A stretch of DNA of 64,000 bases from Eriocheir sinensis (taxonomy: Eukaryota; Arthropoda; Malacostraca; Decapoda; Varunidae): NCBI RefSeq assembly GCF_024679095.1, contig NC_066522.1:15422329-15486328 (forward strand). Reading direction: 5' to 3'. The notes under the pieces are model-generated. The model saw only the letters and a list, made by a program, of their open reading frames with translations, was not told where the DNA came from and made no database searches. The position numbers were made by a program, and so were the translations under genes. Below, one piece after another: positions 1-10,375 of the stretch (its first letter is position 1; each line of letters opens with the position of its first letter).

Positions 1-640
1 CTTCCTCCTCTTCTCCTGACAAAGTTCAATCAAACGTAGCTATTCTCATCTCTCTCCGACACTCACCTTCCTGTTCTTTGTCTGAGTGCAATGCCGAGTG
101 TTAGGTTCGCTTTCTCGAGGAGGAAGTATTTGGTGCTGAGTTCACTTTTCCCGTTACTACCGACGCCGCTTGCAACAAACCGGTGTACTGTTACTGCACC
201 GACCGACACGGAGAAGAACGAAAGAAGAAAAAAGCGAAGGGAAACGTGGGTTGGAGAGCTAGAATGATAGAACTAACATTAACACTAACGATTATGATGA
301 TGATAATGATAAGAAATATAATAATGATGATAAGGTAAATTGTAACAGTAGTAATGTGGTAAAATTAGTATTAGGATTAGTAGTATTAGTGGAATTCGTT
401 GTAGCAGTAGGAGGAATAGTTGTTGTTGTTGTTGTAGTGTAAGAAAAAAAACATCAAGAACAACAAAAACAAGTAGAAAAAAGAACAGGTGAAGAAACAC
501 GAATATAAAAGTAAAGTAAAGACGGTGATAAAGGAACCAAGAGAGAAAGAGAAACGAGGTAAAGCGAGGAAGAGAAAAGAGAAGAAGGCAAAGGAAACGC
601 AGGGCTTTCGGAATTTGCTTGAGAGGGAAGACCGGAAAAA
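1..640. other. Non-coding, A/G-rich start of window
   Basis: No gene is recognisable. Positions 290-440 are a degenerate trinucleotide mixture of GAT, TAA, AGT and TTG units. From about 440 the plus strand becomes purine-rich and leads into the GGA tracts. Open frames here are Leu- or Glu/Lys-rich low complexity. Confidence 0.7.
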
Positions 641-876
641 GGAGGAGGAGGAGGAGGAGGAGGAGGAGGAGGAGGAGGAGGAGGAGGAAGAGAATACGAA
701 AATGCATGTGGTAGAAATTACATGAGGGAAAAGGCTACGAGGTGAGGAAGGAGGGAAGAGTAAAAACGTTAAATTGAAGGAGGAACAAAGATGCTGTGGA
801 GAAAGAGAGAGAAGAAGAGATGAAAAGAGATGAAAAAGGAAAGGAGGAGGAGGAGGAGGAGGAGGAGGAGGAGGAG
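641..876. repeat. Two (GGA)n microsatellites in a purine-rich block
   Basis: Uninterrupted GGA runs lie at 641-689 (about 16 units) and 843-876 (about 11 units). They sit in purine-rich DNA that continues to about 1030. Apparent poly-Glu or poly-Ser/Leu frames come only from this repeat. Confidence 0.95.
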
Positions 877-1034
877 AATTAAAGGAAATAGAAGATTGGG
901 AAGACGATGAATTAAAGAGAACCGGTTGAACGGAAATGTAAGTGGTAGGAAGAAAGATGGAAGGAGAAGAATGAGATGTAAATGGAATAGGAGAAGATGG
1001 AAATGAAAGATAAATGAATGGGATGGACAAAGAA

Positions 1035-1037
<3 letters not shown>

Positions 1038-1087
<50 letters not shown>
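1038..1087. repeat. (CA)25 microsatellite
   Basis: A pure CA dinucleotide run of about 50 bp. The His-Thr and Cys-Val frames crossing it are artefacts. Confidence 0.98.
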
Positions 1088-1092
<5 letters not shown>

Positions 1093-1269
1093 CTCCACGT
1101 ACGCCTCATTACTGGTAAAACATTTTCTCACTTCTTTCCTTATTTTTCACTCCACGATAAAGGTAATGTTTTTAGAGTAAAGTTTTGGTGTTTATGTTTC
1201 TGTGCGTCTGTCTGTTCCTGTATTAAACATTTCTTTCTTCCGTTTATTATCTTCCTCTTTCGCCTTTTA

Positions 1270-1760
1270 CGTGTCTATGTCTGTTTCTGTCTGTTTATGT
1301 CTGTTACTGTTGCTGTCTGTCTGTTTGGTGTCTGTTCTTGTCTGTCCTTCTGTGTTTGCTTCTGTCTGTTTATGTCTGTTACTGTTGCTGTCTGTCTCTT
1401 TGGTGTCTGTTCTTGTCTGTCCTTCTGTGTCTGTTTCTGTCTGTTTCTGTCTGTTACTGTTGCTGTCTGTCTGTTTGGTGTCTGTTCTTGTCTGTCCTTC
1501 TGTGTCTGTTTCTGTCTGTTTATGTCTGTTTATGTTGCTGTCTGTCTGTTTGGTGTCTGTTCTTGTCTGTCCTTCTGTGTCTGTTTCTGTCTGTTACTGT
1601 TGCCGTCTGTCTGTTCGGTGTCTGTTCTTGTCTGTCCTTCTGTGTCTGTTTCTGTCTGTTACTGTTGCCGTCTGTCTGTTCGGTGTCTGTTCTTGTCTGT
1701 CCTTCTGTGTCTGTTTCTGTCCGTTGATGTCTGTCTTTCTGTGTTTGTGTCTGTCTGTTG
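1270..1760. repeat. CTGT-rich minisatellite, units of 75 then 65 bp
   Basis: The anchor GGTGTCTGTTCTTGTCTG recurs at 1327, 1402, 1477, 1552, 1617 and 1682. The spacing is therefore 75, 75, 75, 65 and 65 bp. The last two units share a C for T change (TGCCGTCTGTCTGTTCGG) and lack one internal CTGT-type block of 10 bp. The unit is itself built of CTGT subrepeats. All three frames stay open because unit lengths and subrepeats avoid stops; this is not a gene. Confidence 0.95.
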
Positions 1761-2277
1761 CTGCCTTCCTTCCTTCTCATTTATTTTCCTCCTCATTCAT
1801 TTCCCTTCTTGCATTTTCATTTTAGCTCTCCATTTTGTTTATTTCCTTCATTCTTATTTCTCTTCCGTCCCTCTTTCTTTCCCTCCCTTCCATCCTACCA
1901 TCTTTCTCCCTCCTTCTTCCCCTCTGTTCACTCCTACCTCCATTCCCTTTCCTCCATTTTCTTTCTCTCTTCACTCCCTCCTTCCTTCCCTCCTTTAGCT
2001 CATTCCTACTTTCCCTCCCATTCCTCTATGTTCTTCCTCTCCCTTCACTCCCTGCTTCCTTCCCTCCCTTAGTTCATTCCTACCTTCCCTCCCTTTCTTC
2101 CATGTTCTTCCTCTCCCTTCCGTCCCTCCTTACCTCCGTTCATTCCTACATTCCCTTCTTTCCTTCTTTCTTTCTCCCTTCTTCCTTTCCTTCCGTTCAT
2201 TCCTACCTTCTTTCCTTCCTTCCATTTTCTTTCCCTCCCCTCCCTTCCTCCTTCCTTCCTTCCACTTCCTCGGAATA
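1761..2277. repeat. Polypyrimidine minisatellite (CCTTCC-rich)
   Basis: An almost pure C/T strand with diverged tandem units of roughly 75-80 bp, marked by recurring CATTCCTAC and ATGTTCTTCCTCTCCC blocks. The Ser/Leu/Pro/Phe-rich frames are composition artefacts. Confidence 0.85.
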
Positions 2278-2606
2278 GAAATATGTCTGTCTGTCTTTGT
2301 CTCTGTCGGAATCCGTGAACTTGTGTATTTGTTTCCGGTTTCGCCTTTTTTTATCGTATTATTTTTGCACGCGATATCTAATAAAGAAGAGACGCTTCGT
2401 CGCTTATTGAAGAATGTCAGTCGCGCTTGAGTTTATTTCGTTAACAGTTATGCAGTAATTTCAAGATTTTTCATTTCGATTCGGGGACGGCAGAGAAGGA
2501 AAAAGTATCGCATTGCATATTGTTTCAAAAGAGAGAGAGGAAGTTTTCTTATGCCGCTGGTGGACGAATTTCTCTTTTTATTAAACTCTGCCTCACTCTT
2601 CTTTCT

Positions 2607-2609
<3 letters not shown>
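2278..2609. other. Unclassified unique sequence
   Basis: After a short TGTC run at about 2286 the sequence is mixed-composition single-copy DNA. No gene or element was recognised. Confidence 0.6.

Positions 2610-2665
<56 letters not shown>
2610..2665. repeat. (CT)28 microsatellite
   Basis: A pure CT run. The flanks to 2884 are AT-rich, with a T9 tract near 2800, and hold nothing recognisable. Confidence 0.98.
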
Positions 2666-2667
<2 letters not shown>

Positions 2668-2882
2668 CTATCAGTATTCAAACGTTGTACTACCTCATCC
2701 CAAAATAAAATCAACATATATATTTAGCTTTTAGAAAAATTACGAGCACTTCTATGGTTATTTCCTACTGCTGTTTTCACGTTTTATATAATTTATTGTT
2801 TTTTTTTTCTCTCCCAGTGTGGATAACTTTAAAACTACTTGCTCTTTTGTGTCCGTCATGCTGTATAAAATGTTAACCCTTG

Positions 2883-2884
<2 letters not shown>

Positions 2885-2943
<59 letters not shown>
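2885..2943. repeat. (TG)29 microsatellite
   Basis: A pure TG run, followed to about 3100 by pyrimidine-leaning sequence with short CTGT motifs. Confidence 0.98.
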
Positions 2944-2947
<4 letters not shown>

Positions 2948-3113
2948 CAAGCTGCCTCTATGTCTGTCCGTCTTTCTGTTTGGCCGCTTATCTCTAATAT
3001 ATATCTTTCTTACTATGTGCCAGTCTATCTGTCGATCAATATGCCCGTTAATTATTGTTTCTGTCTATCTGCTCACCTCCCTTTCTCAGCCCAGCCTTCA
3101 CCTTAACCCCTTG

Positions 3114-3353
3114 AATGCGGATTTCCGACAAGAAGACATCACCAAGCTACAGGAATGGAACAAAGAGCGTCTGCTACAATTCAATGAAGAAAATTGTAAA
3201 GTCCTGCATCTTGGGAGGGGATATCCAGCATACCAATACCACATGGGAAACACTCCACTATCCACCACAGACGCAAAGAAAGACCTGGAAGTATATGTTA
3301 CCAGGCTACAAGTGAAGGCGAAATCCGTGCCAATCGCAGCGGACGGGTTAACA
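3114..3353 (+). pseudogene. LINE reverse-transcriptase remnant (C-terminal part of RT)
   Basis: An uninterrupted plus-strand frame of about 80 codons resembles the region after the catalytic core in CR1/Jockey-type non-LTR retrotransposon RTs. The order is LQEWNKERLLQFNEENCKVL, then HLGR, a Tyr/Gly-Asn segment (YHMGNTPL), and the KDLEVYVT block where active families usually read KDLGV. The catalytic YADD segment lies upstream in intact elements and is absent. At the right end similarity stops near the sequence encoding AADGLTMAR and the frame runs into unrelated repeat DNA. It is a short isolated fragment with no start codon and cannot be functional. The family assignment is from motif recall; the exact clade is not determined. 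Confidence 0.85.
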
Positions 3354-3367
3354 ATGGCAAGGGAAAC

Positions 3368-3750
3368 GGACAAAAGAAGGGAGCAATACTGGAGGCAGCT
3401 TCGCCCATTCTACTCCTCTTTCTCTGTGTCTGCCTCTCGGGTCTCGCTCCTTTTCCAGACTCTTTTTCTTCCTCCTCGTCACACCAGCAGTAAGTCTCCC
3501 TATCACTGTATATGTCTACCCAGTCACTTCCCTCTCTACCCGGCTTTCACCCCAGCGGACAAAAGCAGGAGCAATAGACGCACCTTCATACCTACTGCTA
3601 CTACCACTACTACTCTGCTATTGCGCCGCTGGATTGCCTCGCTCTTTTTCCTGCCTGTTTTTCTTCTTCCCCGTCACACCATCATCACCGGGAGGCCAAA
3701 AATTTCCGCCTCGTTTTTTCCACTGATTTTTCCCCTAAACCTCTCAGGCG
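3368..3750. repeat. Diverged tandem duplication, about 189-bp unit
   Basis: GGACAAAAG followed by GGAGCAATA occurs at 3368 and 3557. Both are followed by a similar CTCGCTC..TTTTCC..TTCTTC..CGTCACACCA block. Sequence before the second copy (3512-3556) also resembles 3066-3106, just upstream of the LINE remnant. This suggests that the fragment sits inside an older tandem repeat. There is no coding potential beyond chance. Confidence 0.65.
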
Positions 3751-3867
3751 CCGCAGAATCCCTCGCCAGCGTGGCCGAGCATTTTTCACCGACACAGCAG
3801 TTTTTTAGCGCGTCACTGTAGCCAGAAAAGAAAGAAAAATAGCGTCGATTTTTACCATACACCTTGA

Positions 3868-4060
3868 AAGAGATAGTGAGAGAGAGGGAAGGGGGAAAAG
3901 AGAGAGAGTGGGAGAAAGAGATAGCGAGAAAGAGAGAGAGGGAAGGGGGAAGAGAGAGAGTGGGAGAAAGAGATAGCGAGAGAGAGGGAAGGGGGAAAAG
4001 AGAGAGAGTGGGAGAAAGAGATAGCGAGAGAGATAGAAGGAAAGGGGACGAGAGAGGAAG
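3868..4060. repeat. GA-rich minisatellite, about 50-bp unit
   Basis: Three to four units contain GGGAAGGGGGAA, then AGAGAGAGTGGGAGAAAGAG, then ATAGCGAG. The block is purine-rich and its Arg/Glu frames are artefacts. Confidence 0.85.
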
Positions 4061-4080
4061 TGGGAGGGAAGGAGTGGGAG

Positions 4081-4380
4081 AGAATGAGTGCATTTGTATT
4101 GTTTTCAGATGCTGCATACAATCATATAACCGTCAATGAAAAGGTTTAAATCCCGTATAATGTTTGTTTCTCCTTTTTTATCGTCTTTTTTTATGTCTAG
4201 TGTTCCAGTACGACCGAAACACTTCTTTTACCTGAGATGATGATTAGAACAGGTCATGATGGCAAGGTATGTACGTAGAATAGAGTAAAATGCAACGACA
4301 GTATTGGATATATAAAGCAGAGTTGCAAGTGATATTTTAAGCTTGATTCCATTTATTAGTGAAGATGCCTTAAAGAGAAT
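4081..4380. other. Unclassified unique sequence
   Basis: Mixed, slightly AT-rich DNA. No gene, RNA or repeat was recognised. Confidence 0.55.
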
Positions 4381-5270
4381 GGTTGCAAAGAGGAAAAGAT
4401 TGAAGACTGAGAAAAAGGTAACAAAATAAACGAACGAAGAAAGAGAAAGAAAAATGCAATACGTGAAGCAGGAAAAGAGACAAAAATACACAAAAATAAA
4501 ATGAGAGGAGAGGGCGAGGAAGGAAAAAGAGAAAGGAAACAAAACAGCAAGAAAACAACAACAACAAAATACAGATAAAGGATACAAGAAGATATTAAAA
4601 AGCGAACGACTAAAGAGGAAGACAAATAAAGGATGCAACAATGAAAAAAAATATTAAAAGACCCCAAAAAGGAAACCAGAAGAGTGAACGAGAAACGTGA
4701 AAAAAAGTAAAGAAAAACATGAGGAAAAAAATAGAAAACAACAAAACTGATCAAATAAACGAACAATAATGGAAATGAGAAATAAATCGAGACAGCAAGA
4801 AAAAGGAAGAAAAAAGACAAATGAAGGCAAAGGAACTGAGCGAGGAAAGAGAAAGAGAAACAAAACAGGTGCAACAAGAAAACGAGAGAAGAAGACATGA
4901 AGAAAATATAATAGAAAAGCGGAAAACGGAAAATAGAAAGAAATTGAGAGGATAGGAAGGAAACAAGAGAAAAGGATAAAGGAAGGTGAAAAAGAAAAAA
5001 AACACATCACGGGTAAAGTAGAAAAGTGCCAAAAAATGATAAAAGGAAATAATGAAAAAAAGGAAAAAGAAAAAGAAATCGAGAATACGGGAAGAAAACG
5101 AAAAAAAAAAAAGATACAGGAAAGTTAAAATTAAACAAAAAGAAACAAAAGAAGTTAGAATAGAAGAAAAAAGCGCCAAAAATAATAAATGAAAATATCA
5201 AGAAAATGAAAAGAGAAAGAAATCGAGGAGACGGGAAGAAAACAGAAGGAAAAGATGGATCTTTCCGGTT
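4381..5270. repeat. A-rich polypurine block
   Basis: About 900 bp of A/G-dominated low-complexity DNA with AGAAAGA, GGAAA and CAAAA words and no clear period. Long minus-strand Phe/Ser/Leu frames are produced by composition alone. Confidence 0.85.
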
Positions 5271-5440
5271 ATACGAACTATCGATTTTTTGTATTTTTTA
5301 TTTTTTTTTGTGTATTTTTCCGTAGAATCTAAAATGACAATTTTTTTTTGAAAAATAGGTAAAAAGTTATTCATTTAAAGTTATTTTATTTTATATATGT
5401 AATACTGAAATAATACCTTTCATTTTCTTCTCCTCTCTCA
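5271..5440. other. AT-rich unique sequence with T9-T10 tracts
   Basis: Low-complexity AT-rich DNA. Nothing recognised. Confidence 0.5.
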
Positions 5441-5530
5441 AAGTCAAAAAATCCTAACCCCTAACCTAACCTACTAACAACCTAACCAACTCTAACCTAC
5501 TAAACTAAACCTACTAACTAACAATCAAAA
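5441..5530. repeat. Degenerate interstitial telomere-like CCTAA tract
   Basis: About 80 bp holds repeated CCTAA/CTAAC units, including CCCCTAACCTAACCTACTAA and later AACCTAACC, AACCTACT and AACCTACTAAC. CCTAA is the complement of the arthropod telomere repeat TTAGG. Many units are mutated, so this reads as an old interstitial tract or a chance CTAAC microsatellite rather than a working telomere. Confidence 0.55.
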
Positions 5531-5666
5531 AAGAAAAGAAATCTTGTAAAAGAATTTAAAAAAAGGAAAAAAAAATTTTGCATTCAATGCAATATAAATA
5601 AATAAAATAACTTTAAATTAAAACTTCTTTATCTATTTCTTTCCAAAAAAAAAAATTCAATTTTGG

Positions 5667-5709
<43 letters not shown>
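5667..5709. repeat. Poly(A) tract, 43 bp
   Basis: A pure run of 43 A residues preceded by A/T-rich sequence. It could be an old retroposon tail, but no element body was recognised upstream. A-rich sequence continues to about 5890. Confidence 0.9.
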
Positions 5710-5711
<2 letters not shown>

Positions 5712-5939
5712 AAATATATAATAAGGGAAAAAAGATAATAAAACCCAGAACACAAAGAAAAACAAAAACAACAAGAAGAAAATAAAAAAAGCACCAAAAA
5801 TAACAAGAGAAAATATTGAAAAAAACAGGGAAAGAGAAAGAAATCGAGAAGCCGGGAAGAAAACGGGAAAAAAGTGAGTCGGGAGAGAGAACGATCACTC
5901 AGTCTTCAGGTGAGAGACGGGATACTCTTCTATTTTAGG

Positions 5940-6600
5940 TATTCAGGGGAGGCTGTCTGACCCACCCTCTCCCCACGCACTCCCTAACCATCCACCCACC
6001 CACCCGCCGACCCTCAATCACCCCCCTCTTCCCCCTCCTCCACTACCCTTCACCCTCCCCATCTTATTTCCTCTCCTGCCCCTCCTCTTGCATTCTCTCC
6101 CATCCACCTCTATTCTCAGTCATTCTCCACTCCCTCCTTCATCTCCTTTCTTTATTCTGCTTTCTTTTCTCTATGGCTCTTCTCCTACTTCTCCACCTTT
6201 CTTTTCCTCCATCTCTATTTGCTCTCCTTCCCCTCCTTCTCTTCCTTTTCCTTCCATCCATCTCGTTTCTCTCATTTTCTCCTCCCTCTTCTCTTCCTCT
6301 CCTCCCTTCTTCATCCTTTCCTCCACTGTCCTCTTTCTCTCTTTATCATTCTCTCCTTCTTCTTCCTTCTCTTCTGCTCTCGTTTCCTGTTTCCTCTCCC
6401 CTTTCCGAAATGGCCCTTTTCCTCCCCGCACGATTCCCTTCCCCCATCACCCCTTCATCTTTCCCAACATCCCCCATTCCCCTCATGTCCGCCACCATCC
6501 CCCTGCATCCCCTCACGTCTCACCTCCTCGTCCTCCCTCCCCTCGTCCTCCCGTCGCCCAAGGGATAAGAGGGATTTTTAGACCCCGTGAAGTTCCTGAT
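5940..6600. repeat. Polypyrimidine low-complexity block
   Basis: About 650 bp of C/T-rich DNA (CCCTCC, CTTCTC, CATCC words). Overlapping Ser/Pro/Leu/Phe frames occur in all three frames, as expected from composition. Confidence 0.85.
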
Positions 6601-6718
6601 ACTTTGAGTCAGATTGATTGATTGAAGTTCGTGACTTGTCGCTCGTCTTGGCCTGTACCTTCGTCCTCAGCTCTATCTTTTTCCTCGCGAGCTTCCTCCT
6701 ACCTCTCCATTTTTATCT

Positions 6719-6719
<1 letters not shown>

Positions 6720-6802
<83 letters not shown>

Positions 6803-6950
6803 TTTTTGTCTGTCTGTCTGTCTGTCTTGTGTGTTTATCTGTCTGTTTGTCTATGTGTTTATCTGTCTGTTTCTCTGTCTGTTTGTTTGTTTGTCTGTCT
6901 GTATGTCCATCTCGCTGTCTGTCTGTGTGTCTGTCTCTCTGGATTGGCTG
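6720..6950. repeat. (TC)39 followed by degenerate TGTC/TGTT array
   Basis: A pure TC run fills 6720-6798. TGTCTGTC-type tetranucleotides then continue to about 6935, interrupted by TGTGTTTATC motifs. Confidence 0.95.
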
Positions 6951-6989
6951 TCAAGTATTATATCACAGATTTGAAAAAGCACTCCTACG

Positions 6990-7112
<123 letters not shown>

Positions 7113-7224
7113 GCACACAGGTAGGGAGGGGAAAAATACTACAGGTATAAGCCAATAAGCCAATCTCGGCACTTTGATAACGTTATTAAATGATAAAATC
7201 GCCGAAAACGAGCTCTGTTCAAGC

Positions 7225-7225
<1 letters not shown>

Positions 7226-7286
<61 letters not shown>
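7226..7286. repeat. (GA)30 microsatellite
   Basis: A pure GA run at the left edge of a purine block. Confidence 0.97.
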
Positions 7287-7289
<3 letters not shown>

Positions 7290-7990
7290 GCAGCAGGAGA
7301 ATCAATGAAAAAGGATAAAGATAAGGAGAAGTAAGATAATGATCAGGAAGAGAAGAATGAGGAACGGGAGAAGGAAGAGGGAGATGCTAAAGGAGAGGAG
7401 GAAGAAGAAGAAATGAAAAAGAAGAGGTAGAAGAAGGAGGAGGAGGAATAGTCGTAGTATGAAAACAAAAAGAAGTGGAAGAGGACAGATAGAACTAGAA
7501 AACAGTGAGGAAAAGACACAAATGGAAAAGGGGGAGAGGATGAAAAAAGGAGAGAGAGAATAAGGTAGTAATGGGAAAATAATGAAGATAATGACAAAAG
7601 TGGCGTTATATGAAGCAAGGGGTAGGAGAGGGCAGCACATCTGTTCATAAGCGAAGTGAATTGAAGGGTAGGGAAAGGAAGGGAAGGGAAGGAAAGGGAA
7701 AGGAAGGGAAGGGAAGGGAAACGGAGGGAAGTGATAGAGAAAGGGAAATAAAGAGATGGAAAGGGAAGGGAAGGGAAGGAAAGGAATGGAAAGGAAAGAA
7801 GGGAAGTGGACGGAAAAGAAAGGAAAGGAAAGGAAAGGGAAGGGGAGGAAAGGAGAGGAAAGGGGAAGGGAAGGTAAAGGAAAGGAAAGGAAGAGAAAGG
7901 AAAAAAAGAAAAGAACAGGATAGAAGGGGAAAGGAAATGGAATGGAAGGGAAAGGAAAGGAAAGGAAAGGAAAGGGAAGGAAAGGGAATA
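7287..7990. repeat. Purine block with GGGAA/GGAAA pentamer array
   Basis: Purine-rich DNA throughout. From about 7660 to 7990 it becomes a degenerate array of GGGAA, GGAAA and GGAAG units. The Lys/Arg/Glu/Gly frame is an artefact. Confidence 0.9.
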
Positions 7991-8219
7991 GACAGTGCAT
8001 TGAGAGAGACATTGGAATTACTGTTTCATTAATTTCCTAATCAATAATGTTATCAAGGCCATACTCGCCCACCTTGTGTTAATTAATCAGACTCAGCCGC
8101 ACCTCCTCCAATGTCTCTATCACCTGTAGCTACATATGTTGTCACCTGAAAATACCTGTGCATTGTTAATATGTTGGTACCTGTGAATTCCTACCTGTGT
8201 TCACTTGCCTTTTATTACC
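7991..8219. other. Unclassified unique sequence
   Basis: Mixed composition with several ACCTGT words. Nothing recognised. Confidence 0.5.
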
Positions 8220-8750
8220 TTTTTTTCAGTTTATCCTTTTTTTTCTATATTTTTCATTGTATTTTCCATTTTCTTTCTTTTCCGCCGTTCATTTTCCTAT
8301 ATTTTTCATTATCATTTGCCTTTTCCTTTCTTCGACGTCTTCGATTTTCCTATATATTTCATGCTCTCATTTTCCTTTTTTTTTTCTTTATCCTCCTCTC
8401 CCTTTTCCTTTTTCTTTTCTTCATCTTCCTCCTCCTTTTCCTTTCTTGTGTTTGCATTTACACACCTGTTTCACCTCCTCCTCCTCCTCCTCCTCCTCCA
8501 CCTATCTCTTCTCTCCTCCTCCTCCTTATTTACTCTTTTATTTTACGTCTTCCATTTTTTTCTATATTTTCATCCCATCATCTTTCCTTTTTATATTTTC
8601 ATCCTCTTCCTCTTTTTCTCTCTTTCTGCATTTACACACCTCTTTCATCTCCCTCTACTTCTCATATCTTTCTTCTCCTCCTTTTCCTCCTCCTCCTCTT
8701 CTTCTCCTCCTCTTACTCCTCCTTCTTCTCCTTCTCCTTCCCCTCCTTCA
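8220..8750. repeat. Polypyrimidine block with (CCT)8
   Basis: T/C-rich DNA in which TTTTCCTATATTTTTCAT and CTCCTCCT words recur; a (CCT) run lies at 8474-8499. Phe/Ser/Leu frames are artefacts. Confidence 0.85.
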
Positions 8751-8757
8751 GTGGCCA

Positions 8758-9114
8758 TCAGCAGTGCATGTCAGTCCTCTGCGGAAGCCTTATCATCACA
8801 AGTTTGTCTCTCGTGGGTCGGGGTGGTTCACTGACTGACTGGCTCCAGCAACTCGCGACGTGAGGGATGGGAGCGAGGGGCTGGTAGTAAGGTCGTTCCC
8901 ACCGCAAGTTCCTCTCCTTTATTGCTCTCTCAATTTGTTTATGGCTGTCCTTGCGTGTCCATTTAGGTGGACATTCCTTTTGTGTCGGTGTTAAGGGCCT
9001 GGGTGAGGAGTCGCGGTCAGGGGAAGAAGATGGATGTTTGGTAAGGGATATGGGGCAGTGTTTCCGCCTCGCCGTACCCGTGACAAAGTGAAATGGCGTG
9101 AAGTAAAGCAACAT
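8758..9114 (-). other. Unrecognised open frame in non-repetitive DNA
   Basis: A 118-codon open frame on the minus strand lies largely outside simple repeats and contains a charged stretch (SHKQIERAIKERNLRWERPY). No domain, signal peptide or family was recognised and no splice context was established. Its length is only modestly above chance. It is recorded as a frame, not a gene call. Confidence 0.12.
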
Positions 9115-9844
9115 GTGGGTGATGGATGACGGTTATTGTTTCTCTGACGGATGGAATGTTGCAATGTTCTCTTTTTCTATCTCTCTATCGGTGTTTTTAT
9201 TTATTTATCTATATATCTCCCCCCCTCTCTCTCTCTTCTTCGCTGTTCCTCGGTATAACAACGTTCACAGCCTCTCGTTGGGCGGAAATCAACCAGTCAT
9301 TCCATTAATTAATTCTCCAAATGAAACAATGAGCCCGTTAATTAAACAGTCATTCAATTTATTTGTCAGACTATTACTCAATCAGTCAATCCATCAGTGA
9401 ATAGGAAAGGAAGTTAGTAGAAGAGTGCGCCGATAGGAAAAACTAAATCGAATGAACGCCTTTTTTTTTGGTGCTGAAGTAACAAACAAAAACTGGCGAT
9501 ACGAAGGAGGAAGAATAGGCGCAGTAGTTGTTGTCTTACACGCTGATGAAGATACTGATTGTGAGAAGTTACATGAGTTGCCGTTATCATTGCTGTCGCT
9601 GGTGTTGATGGTGTCGTTGTTGTTATCATTGTTGGCGGTGATAGCGATGGTGTTATAGGTGATGGTGTTGGTGGTTACCCGGTGATGTTGGTCGTCGTTA
9701 TTGAGGAATCTGTCACCTTGGTCTACACATATTACTAATGGTCATAATAGTAACGGTAATCGCGATAGTTTGAGTGATGTTGACGATTTTGAGTTGGGTT
9801 TTAGAAGGGGTGAGAATACTAGTTATGTTTTTTGAGGTTATATA
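9115..9844. other. Unique sequence with GGTGTT/GATGGT-rich segment
   Basis: 9115-9580 is mixed unique DNA. About 9580-9700 is a degenerate GTTGTT/GGTGAT/GGTGTT tract. No gene was recognised. Confidence 0.5.
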
Positions 9845-9928
9845 GTAAAGGTAAAGTTGGAGGCATACGCTAAAGCTGCGCGTGGTATCGGTGCTCATCT
9901 CCGTCACATTGGTCCACCCTTGATCCTG
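9845..9928 (-). mobile_element. Dispersed repeat family B, copy 1
   Basis: On the minus strand this reads GGATCAAGGGTGG, then GTGACGGAGATGAGCACCG, then ACGCGCAGCTTTAGCGTATG, then CAACTTTACC. The same ordered blocks recur at 15052-15138 and 39331-39391, so this is an interspersed repeat. No RNA polymerase III boxes or open frame were seen, so its class is unknown. Confidence 0.75.
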
Positions 9929-10342
9929 TGGCGAGGGTTAAAATCAGTGGTTGAATTGATGGTCGTATTCAGTGGTGTTTTCGGTTACTGTGAATTTACT
10001 AACATTTTCCATTTTTGAGTTTATTCGTCACTACACGTATTTTGCCAGCCTTACGCTCTGCTGCCTTAATCCGCGTTACCCCTTTTGGTAATCGTTGTAA
10101 TTCTCGGGATGAAGGTTAGCGGTCTGGTAATTACGATTTGGTTTGTTTTGAGAATACATCGAGGCTACATTTATTTAGTTTATTCATGGAGAGGCGGAGA
10201 ACACATCGCAACTACATATATATTTAGTTTACACTCATGGACAGGTGCCTTAAACTTTGCTGCTCATTCTCCCATTGTTATTTCGATGATAAAAATAACT
10301 AACACAAATAAGCATGCTACTACTTACAACTAGTACTACTAT

Positions 10343-10375
<33 letters not shown>

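Noticed and set aside
1018..2278. Long plus-strand frames rich in Cys, Val, Leu and Ser (up to 326 codons)
   Set aside because: They run through CA, CTGT and CCTTCC repeats and several frames are open at once, which indicates repeat composition rather than a gene.
2880..3821. A 313-codon frame including the RT remnant
   Set aside because: Only the part from about 3114 to 3353 resembles RT. The start is a TG microsatellite (Cys-Val) and the end is a diverged tandem repeat, so the long frame is chance read-through.
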